NCBI GenBank assembly: GCA_025403435.1 | Contig: CM046338.1 | Coordinates: 25,992,267 to 26,056,266, forward strand | DNA: 64,000 nucleotides | Direction of reading: 5' to 3' | DNA from: Artocarpus heterophyllus | Lineage: Eukaryota; Streptophyta; Magnoliopsida; Rosales; Moraceae | In this document: positions 45,104-57,200 of the stretch, piece by piece | How the letters are laid out: each line of letters starts with the position of its first letter | Numbering within the stretch: position 1 is the first letter of the stretch | Notes under the pieces: generated by a model | Database searches by the model: none | Seen by the model: the letters and a program-made list of their open reading frames with translations, nothing else | What the model was told of the DNA's origin: nothing | Position numbers and translations under genes: made by a program

Positions 45104-47507
45104 ACATATCATAAAGCACCCATGCATAGGAAACGTCAATTTAGCTGCTCTTGGATCTCTGACTCTGTATTTAGATTTTTTTTTTTTTGGAGTATTTGAT
45201 GCACTTTCTCATTTTATCTAGGTTCAGTATCTTGTTAGGAGGGTGATACGCTTGAAAGAGAGTTCCCAAAGTTTAGGTTTTTGTTATATGTTGGGTTTTG
45301 TCATTTGCAAGATGAAAATGTCCATAAAATTATCAATGTTTTTACGAAAATATTTATATTTTGAAGTCTCGATATAGGTATAAAAGGAAAGATTTTTTTT
45401 TTCCCGAAATATCCACAAATATTTTTAATACCGGTGAATATCCATAAATATCTAGAAATAAAAAATGGACTCAACATTTTCGAAATTGGTAGTTTGAGAT
45501 GGGGTAAAATCACCATCTGGCCACTAAATGCAATTCTTTCTTCTTCTTCTTCTTTTTATATCATATTTTTATATGTTTAGTTTTTGGTGGTAGTCTGTGC
45601 GAAACGTAGGGTTCAGAAAAAGCCAAGGGGGTATATTGTGGAATGTCATTTGCAAAAGGGCGAAAAAGTAATTTACCGGGATCTATCACTTATGATTTCT
45701 TAGCCGGTTATATAGTGACATCTAGTATAAAAATTAATAGCTAACAAAGTTGACATGTGAGGTTTATGATTGGCTGAAAAAGTGGCTTTCATCACCGTCG
45801 AAGACATGTAAGCATCTTATGTGCTTTCCTTCTATTGTTCCTAGGTTTGAAAAATGAAGATATTCCTCAATTAAAAGGTCAGTCCTTGTGCATTCAAGAG
45901 CTGTTAGAATTTATGCTTTAAGCTTATGGGTTGCCATGAGACATGAAATATAAGTTTAACTAACATCTTTCTAGCTAATACAAAAAACAAAGTCATATTA
46001 ACCGTACTTGTTAGACCAAAAGATCAAGAAAACATAACCTAGAATAGAAAGGACGTGAAATTGCTTCCTGTCTGCAAGATTACTTTTGAAACATCCTTTC
46101 AAAGTTGAACCGTCCAGCAAAATGAAGGCGGTAACTCAAAAAAAGTAAAGAACGATTTTAATTTTGGAATACTTTGGCGTGTCGAGTATGCTCTGTCACC
46201 TCTAAGGCCTTGTTTGGCACGTTATGCCTCGTGATCCGTATTGTAATGTTCAAAAACTGACAACATCTGCAAATGAAGCAGCGTTTTTAAGCTTGCAATG
46301 TGTATATATTTTAATTTTTTGCTGGAAATCTCCGGCTTTTCTCCACTGACAAAGCTTTTTCTTTGTTCTTTTGTTTTTTTTTTTTTTTTTTTTTGTATTC
46401 TTTTGATGCCTTTGCACCCCTTTTGGGGAGAATTAAGAAATGATCTCTTTTTTTTATTAAACAAAACATATTTTTTTAGACAAGTAAATTATTTCAATTT
46501 TTTTTTTAAAAAAGACAAAAATAACTGTAATGAGGAGAGGAACTTCAATAGAGTGAAAAGAAAAAAAATGGAACAGTTTTCAAGTTCAAAAAACATGTTT
46601 CTTTACATCAAAAAACTGCAAAAAATTATTTACCTAAAATCATTTTTTCTTAAAGTTATTTTTTAAAATCCCCTCTTGTTTTGCTCTGTTTTTTGAGGTA
46701 CCCATGTTTCATTCGCGTGACCTATGTCACATGGTTCAACATCTATGTCTAAATGCCATTTTGACATTTTTTTTTAATTTCTGATTAAAATATTATTTAA
46801 TCTAGTATATTTACTCGAGTCAAATGCTTAAAGTGCATTTTGACGCTTTTTAAGAGGATCAAGAGGACATACTTTGCATAATTAAATTGGGATAATCTTC
46901 AATGAAAAAAAGAAAAATACAAACATACATTACATAATCTTAAGAAAAAAAAACAAAAATACATACAAACATACATACATACATGTAGAAAGGAAAAAGA
47001 AAAACAAGTACAACAGGAAGGAAGCATTTGTCCGTCTGGTCCTCTTCTTGAGCGTATTGTGTGATGGTGTGTAATATTTATTTTGTTAAGAAGGAAGGAA
47101 GCCAACACAAACAACAGGAGAAGCCTTCACAAACTCATCAGAAGAGAAGGGAAGAATAAGTATAAGGCAAAGTTGCAAGAGCTATGCTAGAAGAACAAGT
47201 GGGACTTGCCGATATACAGTTGCATGAAATGTGGGCCAGACCACGACCCTCGTTTTGGAGCTTCAGTCTCAGTCAACTCCACTTCCTTTGACTCTCTCAT
47301 TCGTTGCAAATCCTCCAAACAAGCCCACAACCATGTCGTCATGCTTGCTTTTCTTCACTTCACTTCACTTCTCCCCCTCCTCCTCCAACTACTTCCACTC
47401 TTACTACTGCTTCAAGTACTTTATATACACACATACATACATGTGTGTGTCTATATATATACATATATATATATATAGAGTATGCGTGTGTTTTTTTTTT
47501 CATGTAT
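45104..47507. other. host intergenic DNA downstream of the MOG1-like gene
   Basis: AT-rich with many homopolymers. No protein family is recognised. The sequence at 47335 has an ATG followed by a Ser/Phe/Leu-rich frame (MSSCLLFFTSLHFSPSSSN) that could be the start of a gene cut off by the gypsy LTR at 47508, but this is weak. A TA/CA microsatellite lies at 47431-47477. Confidence 0.5.
47431..47477. repeat. CATA/TA microsatellite
   Basis: ACATACATACATGTGTGTGT followed by a TATATA run, just left of the gypsy 2 LTR. Confidence 0.85.
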
Positions 47508-49227
47508 TGTCACGCCCTGAAATTTAAAAGATGACGTGACGGATTAATTAAATTAAATTTAATAAGAATCGCCCTAAAAAGATAATAATAACTGATTTTT
47601 TTTAAAAAGTAAAATTATTAGAAATCCTGAAACAAATAAATAGAAAGAAAACATTAAATGAACAAACCTCATTGGGTCCCACCGAACCTATTTTAGTGTG
47701 CATACATAGTACTAGCAATATTAAATACATAACCATAGTCCAAGGAGATATAAGTAAATTTAAAACATTACATGCCTTGTTATCCTAAAAAATAATGTTC
47801 TAATCCTGCAATTTCCTTCCTGGTTTTTCAACCTCCCTAAGTTAAACTCCACCTAGAGGGGAAATTTTAAAACAAGAAAATGTGAGCGAAAGGCTCAGTA
47901 CGACTAAAATTTAAATAAAACATTTAATTTAAACAAATATATATCATATTTAATCAAATGCTATAACATGGGGCAATTAAATGAAACAATAATGAATTAG
48001 AACTTATTAAATTTGTTTACACAGGATTAATCCTTTACTTATCCATAGATAAACTCATTATTAGGTTATAGGCAAAGCCAAATGAATCACCAACGGAGTG
48101 GCCCAATTGGGTTTCGAGACCTACCCCTAAGGTCGCGTTTCCCACGACCTGATCTCTGTACATAGCATTATGCTCTATTTTATTATTACGGACGGTACCA
48201 ACCGACACGTCCAATGTCATCATATCATCATGTTTCATTTTACCGAATGTTCTCATTACATTCGTTATTATCATCCATTATTTAACCAATAATGAAAATA
48301 AATAATAAACTTCATTTCTTAAAAATCATAAAAAGGTTTTATGATCAAACTTCTTTTCAAAATATGGCTACCAAGGAGAAGGGATAGAAGTCCTACCTCG
48401 ATATAGTACCAATGTCCAACACCGCGGTCCCGATCCGCTATACGTTAGCTCCACGGAACCACGAACAACCTTAAATAGAAACTAAGTTTATCAATTCCTA
48501 GCTTAAGGTATCCTACATCCCTAAGCTATCTCATGGTGTTTTCAGTATGCTTTTAGCACTCACAAAATCATTTTAAGATGTCGAAAACTTGATCTAGGCT
48601 TTAAACGATAAAAACGGGTGAAAAAGGACATTTTTCACGAGGTTCGGTTGGCCTGTTGTAACACCCCTGAATTTCAAAGTAAGGTTAGTTATGTTAAGTT
48701 TAGTTATTAAGTGTGCCAGTGTAAATTTTGTTGATAATTTTAGTCATTTGAAGATTTTATTGCATTTGTCATATTTAAAAATTTAAATTTTAGTGTTAAA
48801 AATACCAAATGACATTTTACCCCACATTTTCTCCATATTTACGAAAATGCCATTCGGCCTTTCTTTTTCTTTTCTTTTTCCTTTCATTTTCCTTTCCCGT
48901 TTTTCTTGGCTCCCTCCCGTCTCTCTCTCAATGCAAATCTCCCTCTCCCTCTTCTTTGCAAAAATCTTCAAACTCGAGCTTATTCTCATTGATTTGAAGC
49001 CAAGAAACAAGATTGAAGCCTAAAATCCTCTTCAAAATGGTTGATTTGAGGTTAGCCCTTTTTGTAACACCCGAGATTTTTAATGCATTAAAAATGCATT
49101 AAATTAAAGATTATGTTAAGACAAAGTACAATTAAAGGAAAATACTGTATAATAAGATGGAAAATTATACAGTGTTGAAGCAACGCAGTATAAGAATTGA
49201 ATTGTGTGGACCACAATTTTATCTTAT

Positions 49228-49242
49228 ACTTTTTATAAAAGA
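49228..49242 (+). promoter_or_regulatory. TATA-like box of the LARD-like LTR
   Basis: CTTTTTATAAAAGAAA, followed 30-60 bases later by a CT-rich initiator-like stretch. This makes U3 only about 0.2 kb, with R and U5 together about 3.8 kb. It is repeated at 54391 in the 3' LTR. Confidence 0.45.
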
Positions 49243-51229
49243 AAAGAAAAAAAAAAAGAAGAAAAATCAGAAATTCAAAGCAAACTCGACTTTCTCTCTC
49301 CTCTTTCTCTCTCTAGATTTTCTCTCTCTCTCCTCAAAATCTCGTTTGAGATTCCGGCGTTATTTTTCGACACCTCCCATACCAGTGGGAAGCTCTCGTT
49401 GAGCTGAGTCCAACGAGGTGTCGTGCCACCCAAATAGACGCCGGAGGGAGCCCCACGCGCCGCCCAAAGTGGCGGCGAAACCCATTTTTTCCCGACGTCG
49501 TTTCTCGGCCGTCCGACCACCAATCGACGTGATTTTGGTGTCTATGGACTCAGTGTGAGGAGAGGAACAAGATGGTACCAATTTTCCAGCTCAATTTTGG
49601 CTGGAAAGGCTTCGCCGGAGCTGCCCCGTCGCCGCCGTGGAGCCGTCGTCGGAGCCGCCGCATATGGTGGCGGTGTGGCACACCGCCGGTGCCAAAACGT
49701 TCAGAGGGCGACGGCGAGCAAGACCCCTCGGTCAATTGCTCCTTTCCGCCGCCCCTCGCCGGAGAACGAAGGCCCCCGCCGTGAGCCGCCGTGGGTGAGG
49801 TTGGGTTGGCCATTTTAGGCCGTTTTGTGCCAAATTGAAGGCACAAACACGTTCAGAGGGTCACGGGGAAGCTTCCCAACACCTCAATTTTGGGGAAACA
49901 CCGCGAGAAGGCGGAGAACCAAGGTCCACCGTGGAGCGCCGCCGTGAGGAGGTCGGGCCGCCGTTCCACGCGGTGTTGAGCTGCCCCACCGTAGGGGAAA
50001 TACTCAGAGGAGGTCGGGGAACAATTCCCCCACCTCAATTTCACGGTACCGTCGCCGGAGGACCGAAATCGGAGCCGCCGGTTTCCGCCGAGAATTCCGT
50101 CTTCGATTTGTTATGTTGGAGGCCGAATTGGGTGAAATTGACCCCACCAATCGACTCAGGAGGGTCGAATTAGGGGGGGTAGGCTCGAGCTCAGCCCTCA
50201 ACGGGGCCAACCGCCGCCGGTCAACGGCCGGTCAACGGCGGTCAACGGCCGGTCAAAGGGCAAAATGGGATTTTGTGATCCGGACCTCCGATCGAAGATC
50301 CGAGACCGCCTCCCGACTCGTTTCGACGCTCTGAACGCAATGGTGACCTCCGTTCGAGCTAATTCCACTCCGATGAAAATCGTCCGGTACCGACTGCACG
50401 CGGATCGAGGCGATTCAAACAGCAGTATCGGAGTTCAGAATGACATTTTCAAGAATGAATGATCTCCATGAAGCATTCCTAGCCATTTATGGTCGCTCGA
50501 TGAGCACTGCAGAGGATGCTTCGCATACTGTAGATGCAGCGAGATACAACTGGATCTGCTTAGCTTGGAGTTCAAGTAAGTAGGAATCTCGCATGCAATA
50601 TGAACTGTTTTAGAATAAACTGTTTTAGATGCTTTCATAAAAATTTATGAAATGCATGATCAGTGATTGTTACACTGTTTTATGTGAGAATAGGTTTTAT
50701 AACGTTATAAGGTGACGAAAAACCCGTTAAGGGTAAAATCGTCATTTTTAAGGAAACGGCTAGAACGGAGTCGAACACTCCGATTTAGCATAATGTTATT
50801 AGATGGAAAATGTTCCGTGATACGTTAAGTAACGTAACGGTCATGTGAGATCAAGATTTAACGAGGAATGTTTTAAGTAAACGAGAGGTAACCGTTGGGT
50901 TACAAAGTTGAAAGGAAATGTAACCCCGGTGGGTTACAAGGCTAATTGAAGGAAATATAAACTGACAGTTTATAAGGTTGAGTAAGAGAACGGTAGACCG
51001 ATAGTATACCAAGTTATGAATAAGGAATGAATGATTAATGTTTACGTTTTATTATCAATCGAGTGGATTGATAATAAAGAAAGTTAATTAATGAGTCGGC
51101 TGTCGTTTGATCAGGACACAGAAGCCGACCAATGGAAGGAGAAGGAACGAGAAAGGAACGGAATAGAGAACGCTAGAGTATAGTTCGGGTAAGTTTCAAA
51201 CCTCACCTACAGCATGAAGTAAATGATTT

Positions 51230-51770
51230 TTAAATGCTCATTTATATGTTTGCAAATGTGTTTGCAAATTGTTAAGCAAGTTGTTTTTAAAGTATGTTTG
51301 CATTTATTATGCAAAAAGTTTTAAAGTTCAAGAAAAAGAATTGCAATGAAATTGCAATCGTTATGTTAAAGGTTTATTGGCATATTGATATGCATAACGT
51401 TATTTAAAAGTTTAAGTTATGATTTTCAAAGTATTGAAAGTATGTTTTGCATTATGACAATGCATAATGTTTTATAGTTTAAGTTAAAGGTTTAATGATG
51501 CATTTGCTATGCAATAAGTTGCATTTGATGTGCAATAAATTTAAGAATAAAAGTTATAGCTTGCAAAATATGTTTGCATTTTATAATGTATTTATTAAGC
51601 AATATGTTGCATTTGTTATGCAATGAGTGTTAAAATGCAAGTTATGATATGTAAAATGTGTTTGCATTTTATGTTGCATTTATTATGCAATATGTTGCAT
51701 CTGTTATGCAATAAATTTTATAGTACAAGCTATGAATTGCAAGTGTATTGCATATGATGTGATTGCATTT
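51230..51770 (+). repeat. TTGCATTTGTTATGCAAT repeat field in LARD-like LTR
   Basis: Many copies of TGCAT/ATGCAA inverted pairs (TTGCATTT...TATGCAAT) every 20-35 bp; an identical field is in the 3' LTR at about 56390-56930. Confidence 0.7.
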
Positions 51771-52189
51771 GAAATGCTCACTAAAGTTAATAAGAAGGTA
51801 ACGTAAAGATAAAAAGAAAGTGTCGTACCAGCCTCTTTGTTATGAGGTAATGAAAGTAAAATTAAAGTTTGACCTCCTAAAGGTGAGGTATAAGACCTCA
51901 ATGTTTGATGGTCTCAAGTCTTCCACAAGGGAAGCATCATGTTTATAATCTCATGATTAATGAGTTGGTACGTACACTAAAGGAAAGTAAGGAAAAGGAA
52001 GGTTATAAGATAAAGAAAGTAAGGAATAAGAATAAAGGTTGAGAAAGAAATGTTTATAGAATGTTCATAAAATGCTCATAATTAAAGTTAATAATTGAGC
52101 ATAATTGGAGTCATGCATTCTGATGTTACTTGAATGCTAATTTATGAAATATTTATATATCATGTCATGAAAGACATTTTGAGAAAGGT

Positions 52190-52570
52190 TTTACGATAAA
52201 CGTTTATGAAAAACGTTTTTAGAAATGTTTATGGGAAACGTTCATGAAGAACGTTTCAAGAGAAAGGTTTTATGAAAAACATTTTCATGTTTTCAAGAAA
52301 AGGTTTATGAATGACGTTTTAAGAAAAACGTTCAAGAAATGTTTTAAGAGAAATGTTTTACATTAAATGTTTATGAAAAAAATTTCATGTTTTTAAGAAA
52401 AGGTTTACGAATGACGTTTTAAGAAAAACGTTTCAGAAATGTTCTATGAAAAACGTTTATGAAGAACGTTTTTAGAAATGTTAAAGGAAAACGTTTATGG
52501 AAAATATTTTCATAAATGTTTATGGAAAACGTTTATGAAGAACGTTTCAAGAGAAAGGTTTTCATGAGAA
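52190..52570 (+). repeat. AACGTTTATGAA repeat field in LARD-like LTR
   Basis: Irregular tandem copies of AAACGTTTATGAAGAACG-like units, each with the palindrome AACGTT. The 3' LTR copy is at about 57350-57730. Confidence 0.75.
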
Positions 52571-53133
52571 AAGTTTTTAAAGCATGTTTAAATGCTTTGT
52601 GAGAATATGTTTGAACTTGCTGAGCGAAAGCTCATTAAAAGTTTTTCATGCTGTAGGTAATTTATGGGTGACCAATGGGACCCGTTAGAAGAGCTGAGTG
52701 CTGCGGAGGACAGATGCGAAGATTTGGGTATGGATACCATCATTGTTTGCTTCCGCTATGTAAAGAAAATGTTTTCTATTGTTTAATGTTGTGTTTTCGA
52801 AGTTTAAAGAAAACCAGAGTTTTAAGAATTGTGTTCAAAGTTTTAAGATACAGTTTATGAACTGTTTTATGTAATTATAAAGTAAAGTTTTAAACTATGA
52901 TTTAATAAATGTTTCTTATTAAGTTTTGAGAAACGATTTGAAATGAGTTTAAGGTCAGGTGTTGAGCGATGTCTCCACTTGAATGCGACAGAGGTCGCAT
53001 CAGTTTTAAAGAACGTTTAAGGAAAGAAAAAAAAATTTTATTACAGTATTTTCTTACTAAGTAAGTAAGATTACTGTTTACGAAACGATGATTATGAAAG
53101 TAAAGTGACTGCCCGAAAAGGCGGGTCGTCACA

Positions 53134-54223
53134 GGTGGTATCAGAGCAGTATCCTGCCATCCCATTTCGCGCTGTCACATGTCCGCTACACCATAGCTCA
53201 AGTAAGTAAGTTAAGTTAAGTAGAAAGAAAAGTTAGAATTTACTGAATACGTATTTATGTTAGGCGTAGCCTTTGATATTGGCACATCTAGATATGCAAC
53301 GAGAAGACAAAGGTCAAAGGACGAATGTGATGATATATGCTAGAATGTCCTCGCAAGTCGACTGTAGTCGTCGTCTCTTAGCGATGTCAAGTCAACGATG
53401 ATAAAACGTGCTCAATGATGGTCAACAGATGGCCGACAGCTCAAAATCAAGAAGATGAGCTTGTGACACGTTATGATGTTTAGGCGCGCAATGGTGTCTC
53501 CGTAGGAGCAAACATTACTCTGATGGAGTTATTATGTATTGGCTACACGTATAACGAGGAAAAGTGGATTAAGATAATGGAATAAAGAAGGTCAAAAGTG
53601 ATTTTTGGTGCTCTATGGAACGAGAGTGCCTGAGAGCAACTTGATGTTAGATGACTAATGATGTAATTTGATCGAGCTTGAGCACTCCTTCGCTGAGCTG
53701 AGACATGCGAATGAGCTTGTAACTGCCCGGATGGGAAATACAATCAAGACAACGATGCCCAATCTGGCAGCGGAAACCTCACAGATTGGAGGATGGAAGC
53801 TGGAAATTATACGTTATGAGGAAAATTACGTAAAATGTCATTTTAGAATGAATATAGAAACGAAAATTTTGGATTTTGTGGTCGGGTGACCCTGATCTTT
53901 AGAAGGAAATGAAGAGATTAGAATGAAAATGAACCCTATTTCTAAGAATAGCATTCAATGATGGAATGCTAAACCTTTAGATGAATGGAAACTGCGCTCA
54001 AATGTTGGAATATCAGAGTTGCGCAGCAGAAGTGTGGTGTACAATTTAAAGGAATATGTCAAGAACATGATGAAAATTGTTGAAGTTTCAAGATGAAGGC
54101 TCAGTTTTAATGAAAAAGTAATGATCAAGGAAGTATGTTAAGAACGAAAAAGGATGACAAGGAAGATGAACTGCCTATGAAGGTGCTAATTTTCGAGGAC
54201 GAAAATTGTTAAGGAGGGAAGAT
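53134..54223 (+). other. non-coding interior of the LARD-like element
   Basis: 1090 bp with PBS at its left end and PPT at its right end. The first 80 bases share CTGCCATCC and CCATAGCTCAAGTAAG with the gypsy 1 leader. The only longer frame (53668-53889, 73 codons) has no recognised domain. Ends with TTTCGAGGACGAAAATTG. Confidence 0.85.
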
Positions 54224-57200
54224 TGTAACACCCGAGATTTTTAATGCATTAAAAATGCATTAAATTAAAGATTATGTTAAGACAAAGTACAATTAAAGGA
54301 AAATACTGTATAATAAGATGGAAAATTATACAGTGTTGGAGCAACGCAGTATAAGAATTGAATTGTGTGGACCACAATTTTATCTTATACTTTTTATAAA
54401 AGAAAAGAAAAAAAAAAAAAGAAGAAAAATCAGAAATTCAAAGCAAACTCGACTTTCTCTCTCCTCTTTCTCTCTCTAGATTTTCTCTCTCTCTCCTCAA
54501 AATCTCGTTTGAGATTCCGGCGTTATTTTTCGACACCTCCCATACCAGTGGGAAGCTCTCGTTGAGCTGAGTCCAACGAGGTGTCGTGCCACCCAAATAG
54601 ACGCCGGAGGGAGCCCCACGCGCCGCCCAAAGTGGCGGCGAAACCCATTTTTTCCCGACGTCGTTTCTCGGCCGTCCGACCACCAATCGACGTGATTTTG
54701 GTGTCTATGGACTCAGTGTGAGGAGAGGAACAAGATGGTACCAATTTTCCAGCTCAATTTTGGCTGGAAAGGCTTCGCCGGAGCTGCCCCGTCGCCGCCG
54801 TGGAGCCGTCGTCGGAGCCGCCGCATATGGTGGCGGTATGGCACACCGCCGGTGCCAAAACGTTCAGAGGGCGACGGCGAGCAAGACCCCTCGGTCAATT
54901 GCTCCTTTCCGCCGCCCCTCGCCGGAGAACGAAGGCCCCCGCCGTGAGCCGCCGTGGGTGAGGTTGGGTTGGCCATTTTAGGCCGTTTTGTGCCAAATTG
55001 AAGGCACAAACACGTTCAGAGGGTCACGGGGAAGCTTCCCAACACCTCAATTTTGGGGAAACACCGCGAGAAGGCGGAGAACCAAGGTCCACCGTGGAGC
55101 GCCGCCGTGAGGAGGTCGGGCCGCCGTTCCACGCGGTGTTGAGCTGCCCCACCGTAGGGGAAATACTCAGAGGAGGTCGGGGAACAATTCCCCCACCTCA
55201 ATTTCACGGTACCGTCGCCGGAGGACCGAAATCGGAGCCGCCGGTTTCCGCCGAGAATTCCGTCTTCGATTTGTTATGTTGGAGGGCGAATTGGGTGAAA
55301 TTGACCCCACCAATCGACTCAGGAGGGTCGAATTAGGGGGGGTAGGCTCGAGCTCAGCCCTCAACGGGGCCAACCGCCGCCGGTCAACGGCGGTCAACGC
55401 CGGTCAACGGCCGGTCAAAGGGCAAAATGGGATTTTGTGATCCGGACCTCCGATCGAAGATCCGAGACCGCCTCCCGACTCGTTTCGACGCTCTAAACGC
55501 AATAGTGACCTCCGTTCGAGCTAATTCCACTCCGATGAAAATCGTTCGGTACCGACTGCACGCGGATCGAGGCGATTCAAACAGCAGTATCGGAGTTCAG
55601 AATGACATTTTCAAGAATGAATGATCTCCATGAAGCATTCCTAGCCATTTATGGTCGCTCGATGAGCACTGCAGAGGATGCTTCGCATACTGTAGATGCA
55701 GCGAGATACAACTGGATCTGCTTAGCTTGGAGTTCAAGTAAGTAGGAATCTCGCATGCAATATGAACTGTTTTAGAATAAACTGTTTTAGATGCTTTCAT
55801 AAAAATTTATGAAATGCATGATCAGTGATTGTTACACTGTTTTATGTGAGAATAGGTTTTATAACGTTATAAGGTGACGAAAAACCCGTTAAGGGTAAAA
55901 TCGTTATTTTTAAGGAAACGACTAGAACGGAGTCGAACACTCCGATTTAGCATAATGTTATTAGATGGAAAATGTTCCGTGATACGTTAAGTAACGTAAC
56001 GGTCATGTGAGATCAAGATTTAACGAGGAATGTTTTAAGTAAACGAGAGGTAACCGTTGGGTTACAAAGTTGAAAGGAAATGTAACCCCGGTGGGTTACA
56101 AGGCTAATTGAAGGAAATGTAAACTGACAGTTTATAAGGTTGAGTAAGAGAACGGTAGACCGATAGTATACCAAGTTATGAATAAGGAATGAATGATTAA
56201 TGTTTACGTTTTATTATCAATCGAGTGGATTGATAATAAAGAAAGTTAATTAATGAGTCGGCTGTCGTTTGATCAGGACACAGAAGCCGACCAATGGAAG
56301 GAGAAGGAACGAGAAAGGAACGGAATAGAGAACGCTAGAGTATAGTTCGGGTAAGTTTCAAACCTCACCTACAGCATGAAGTAAATGATTTTTAAATGCT
56401 CATTTATATGTTTGCAAATGTGTTTGCAAATTGTTAAGCAAGTTGTTTTTAAAGTATGTTTGCATTTATTATGCAAAAAGTTTTAAAGTTCAAGAAAAAG
56501 AATTGCAATGAAATTGCAATCGTTATGTTAAAGGTTTATTGGCATATTGATATGCATAACGTTATTTAAAAGTTTAAGTTATGATTTTCAAAGTATTGAA
56601 AGTATGTTTTGCATTATGACAATGCATAATGTTTTATAGTTTAAGTTAAAGGTTTAATGATGCATTTGCTATGCAATAAGTTGCATTTGATGTGCAATAA
56701 ATTTAAGAATAAAAGTTATAGCTTGCAAAATATGTTTGCATTTTATAATGTATTTATTAAGCAATATGTTGCATTTGTTATGCAATGAGTGTTAAAATGC
56801 AAGTTATGATATGTAAAATGTGTTTGCATTTTATGTTGCATTTATTATGCAATATGTTGCATCTGTTATGCAATAAATTTTATAGTACAAGCTATGAATT
56901 GCAAGTGTATTGCATATGATGTGATTGCATTTGAAATGCTCACTAAAGTTAATAAGAAGGTAACGTAAAGATAAAAAGAAAGTGTCGTACCAGCCTCTTT
57001 GTTATGAGGTAATGAAAGTAAAATTAAAGTTTGACCTCCTAAAGGTGAGGTATAAGACCTCAATGTTTGATGGTCTCAAGTCTTCCACAAGGGAAGCATC
57101 ATGTTTATAATCTCATGATTAATGAGTTGGTACGTACACTAAAGGAAAGTAAGGAAAAGGAAGGTTATAAGATAAAGAAAGTAAGGAATAAGAATAAAGG

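Larger units (their letters stand above)
49063..53133 (+). repeat. LARD-like element 5' LTR
   Basis: 4071 bp. In order: short U3 with TATA-like TTTATAAAAG at about 49231-49240; pyrimidine-rich CTCTCTCT stretch; GC-rich section 49360-50280; donor-like GTAAGT at 50576 and 51189; TGCAAT-type repeats 51230-51770; AACGTTT repeats 52190-52570; GAGCGAAAGCTC hairpin and TGTAG/GT acceptor-like site at 52656. The open frames in the GC-rich part lack coding signals. Confidence 0.93.

Noticed and set aside
44855..45139. Minus-strand 94-codon frame
   Set aside because: Antisense of MOG1-like exon 7, which has clear family motifs on the plus strand.
46200..46260. GGCCTTGTTTGGCACG, a word often seen at MITE ends (similar GGCCATGTTTGATAAAC at 41140)
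   Set aside because: No terminal inverted partner or TSD could be located.
49553..50173. Several overlapping frames on both strands in the GC-rich LTR block, repeated at 54713-55336
   Set aside because: High GC lowers stop frequency; no domains, and both strands open at once.
53668..53889. 73-codon frame in the interior of the LARD-like element
   Set aside because: Short, no recognised motif and no relatives in the other elements here.
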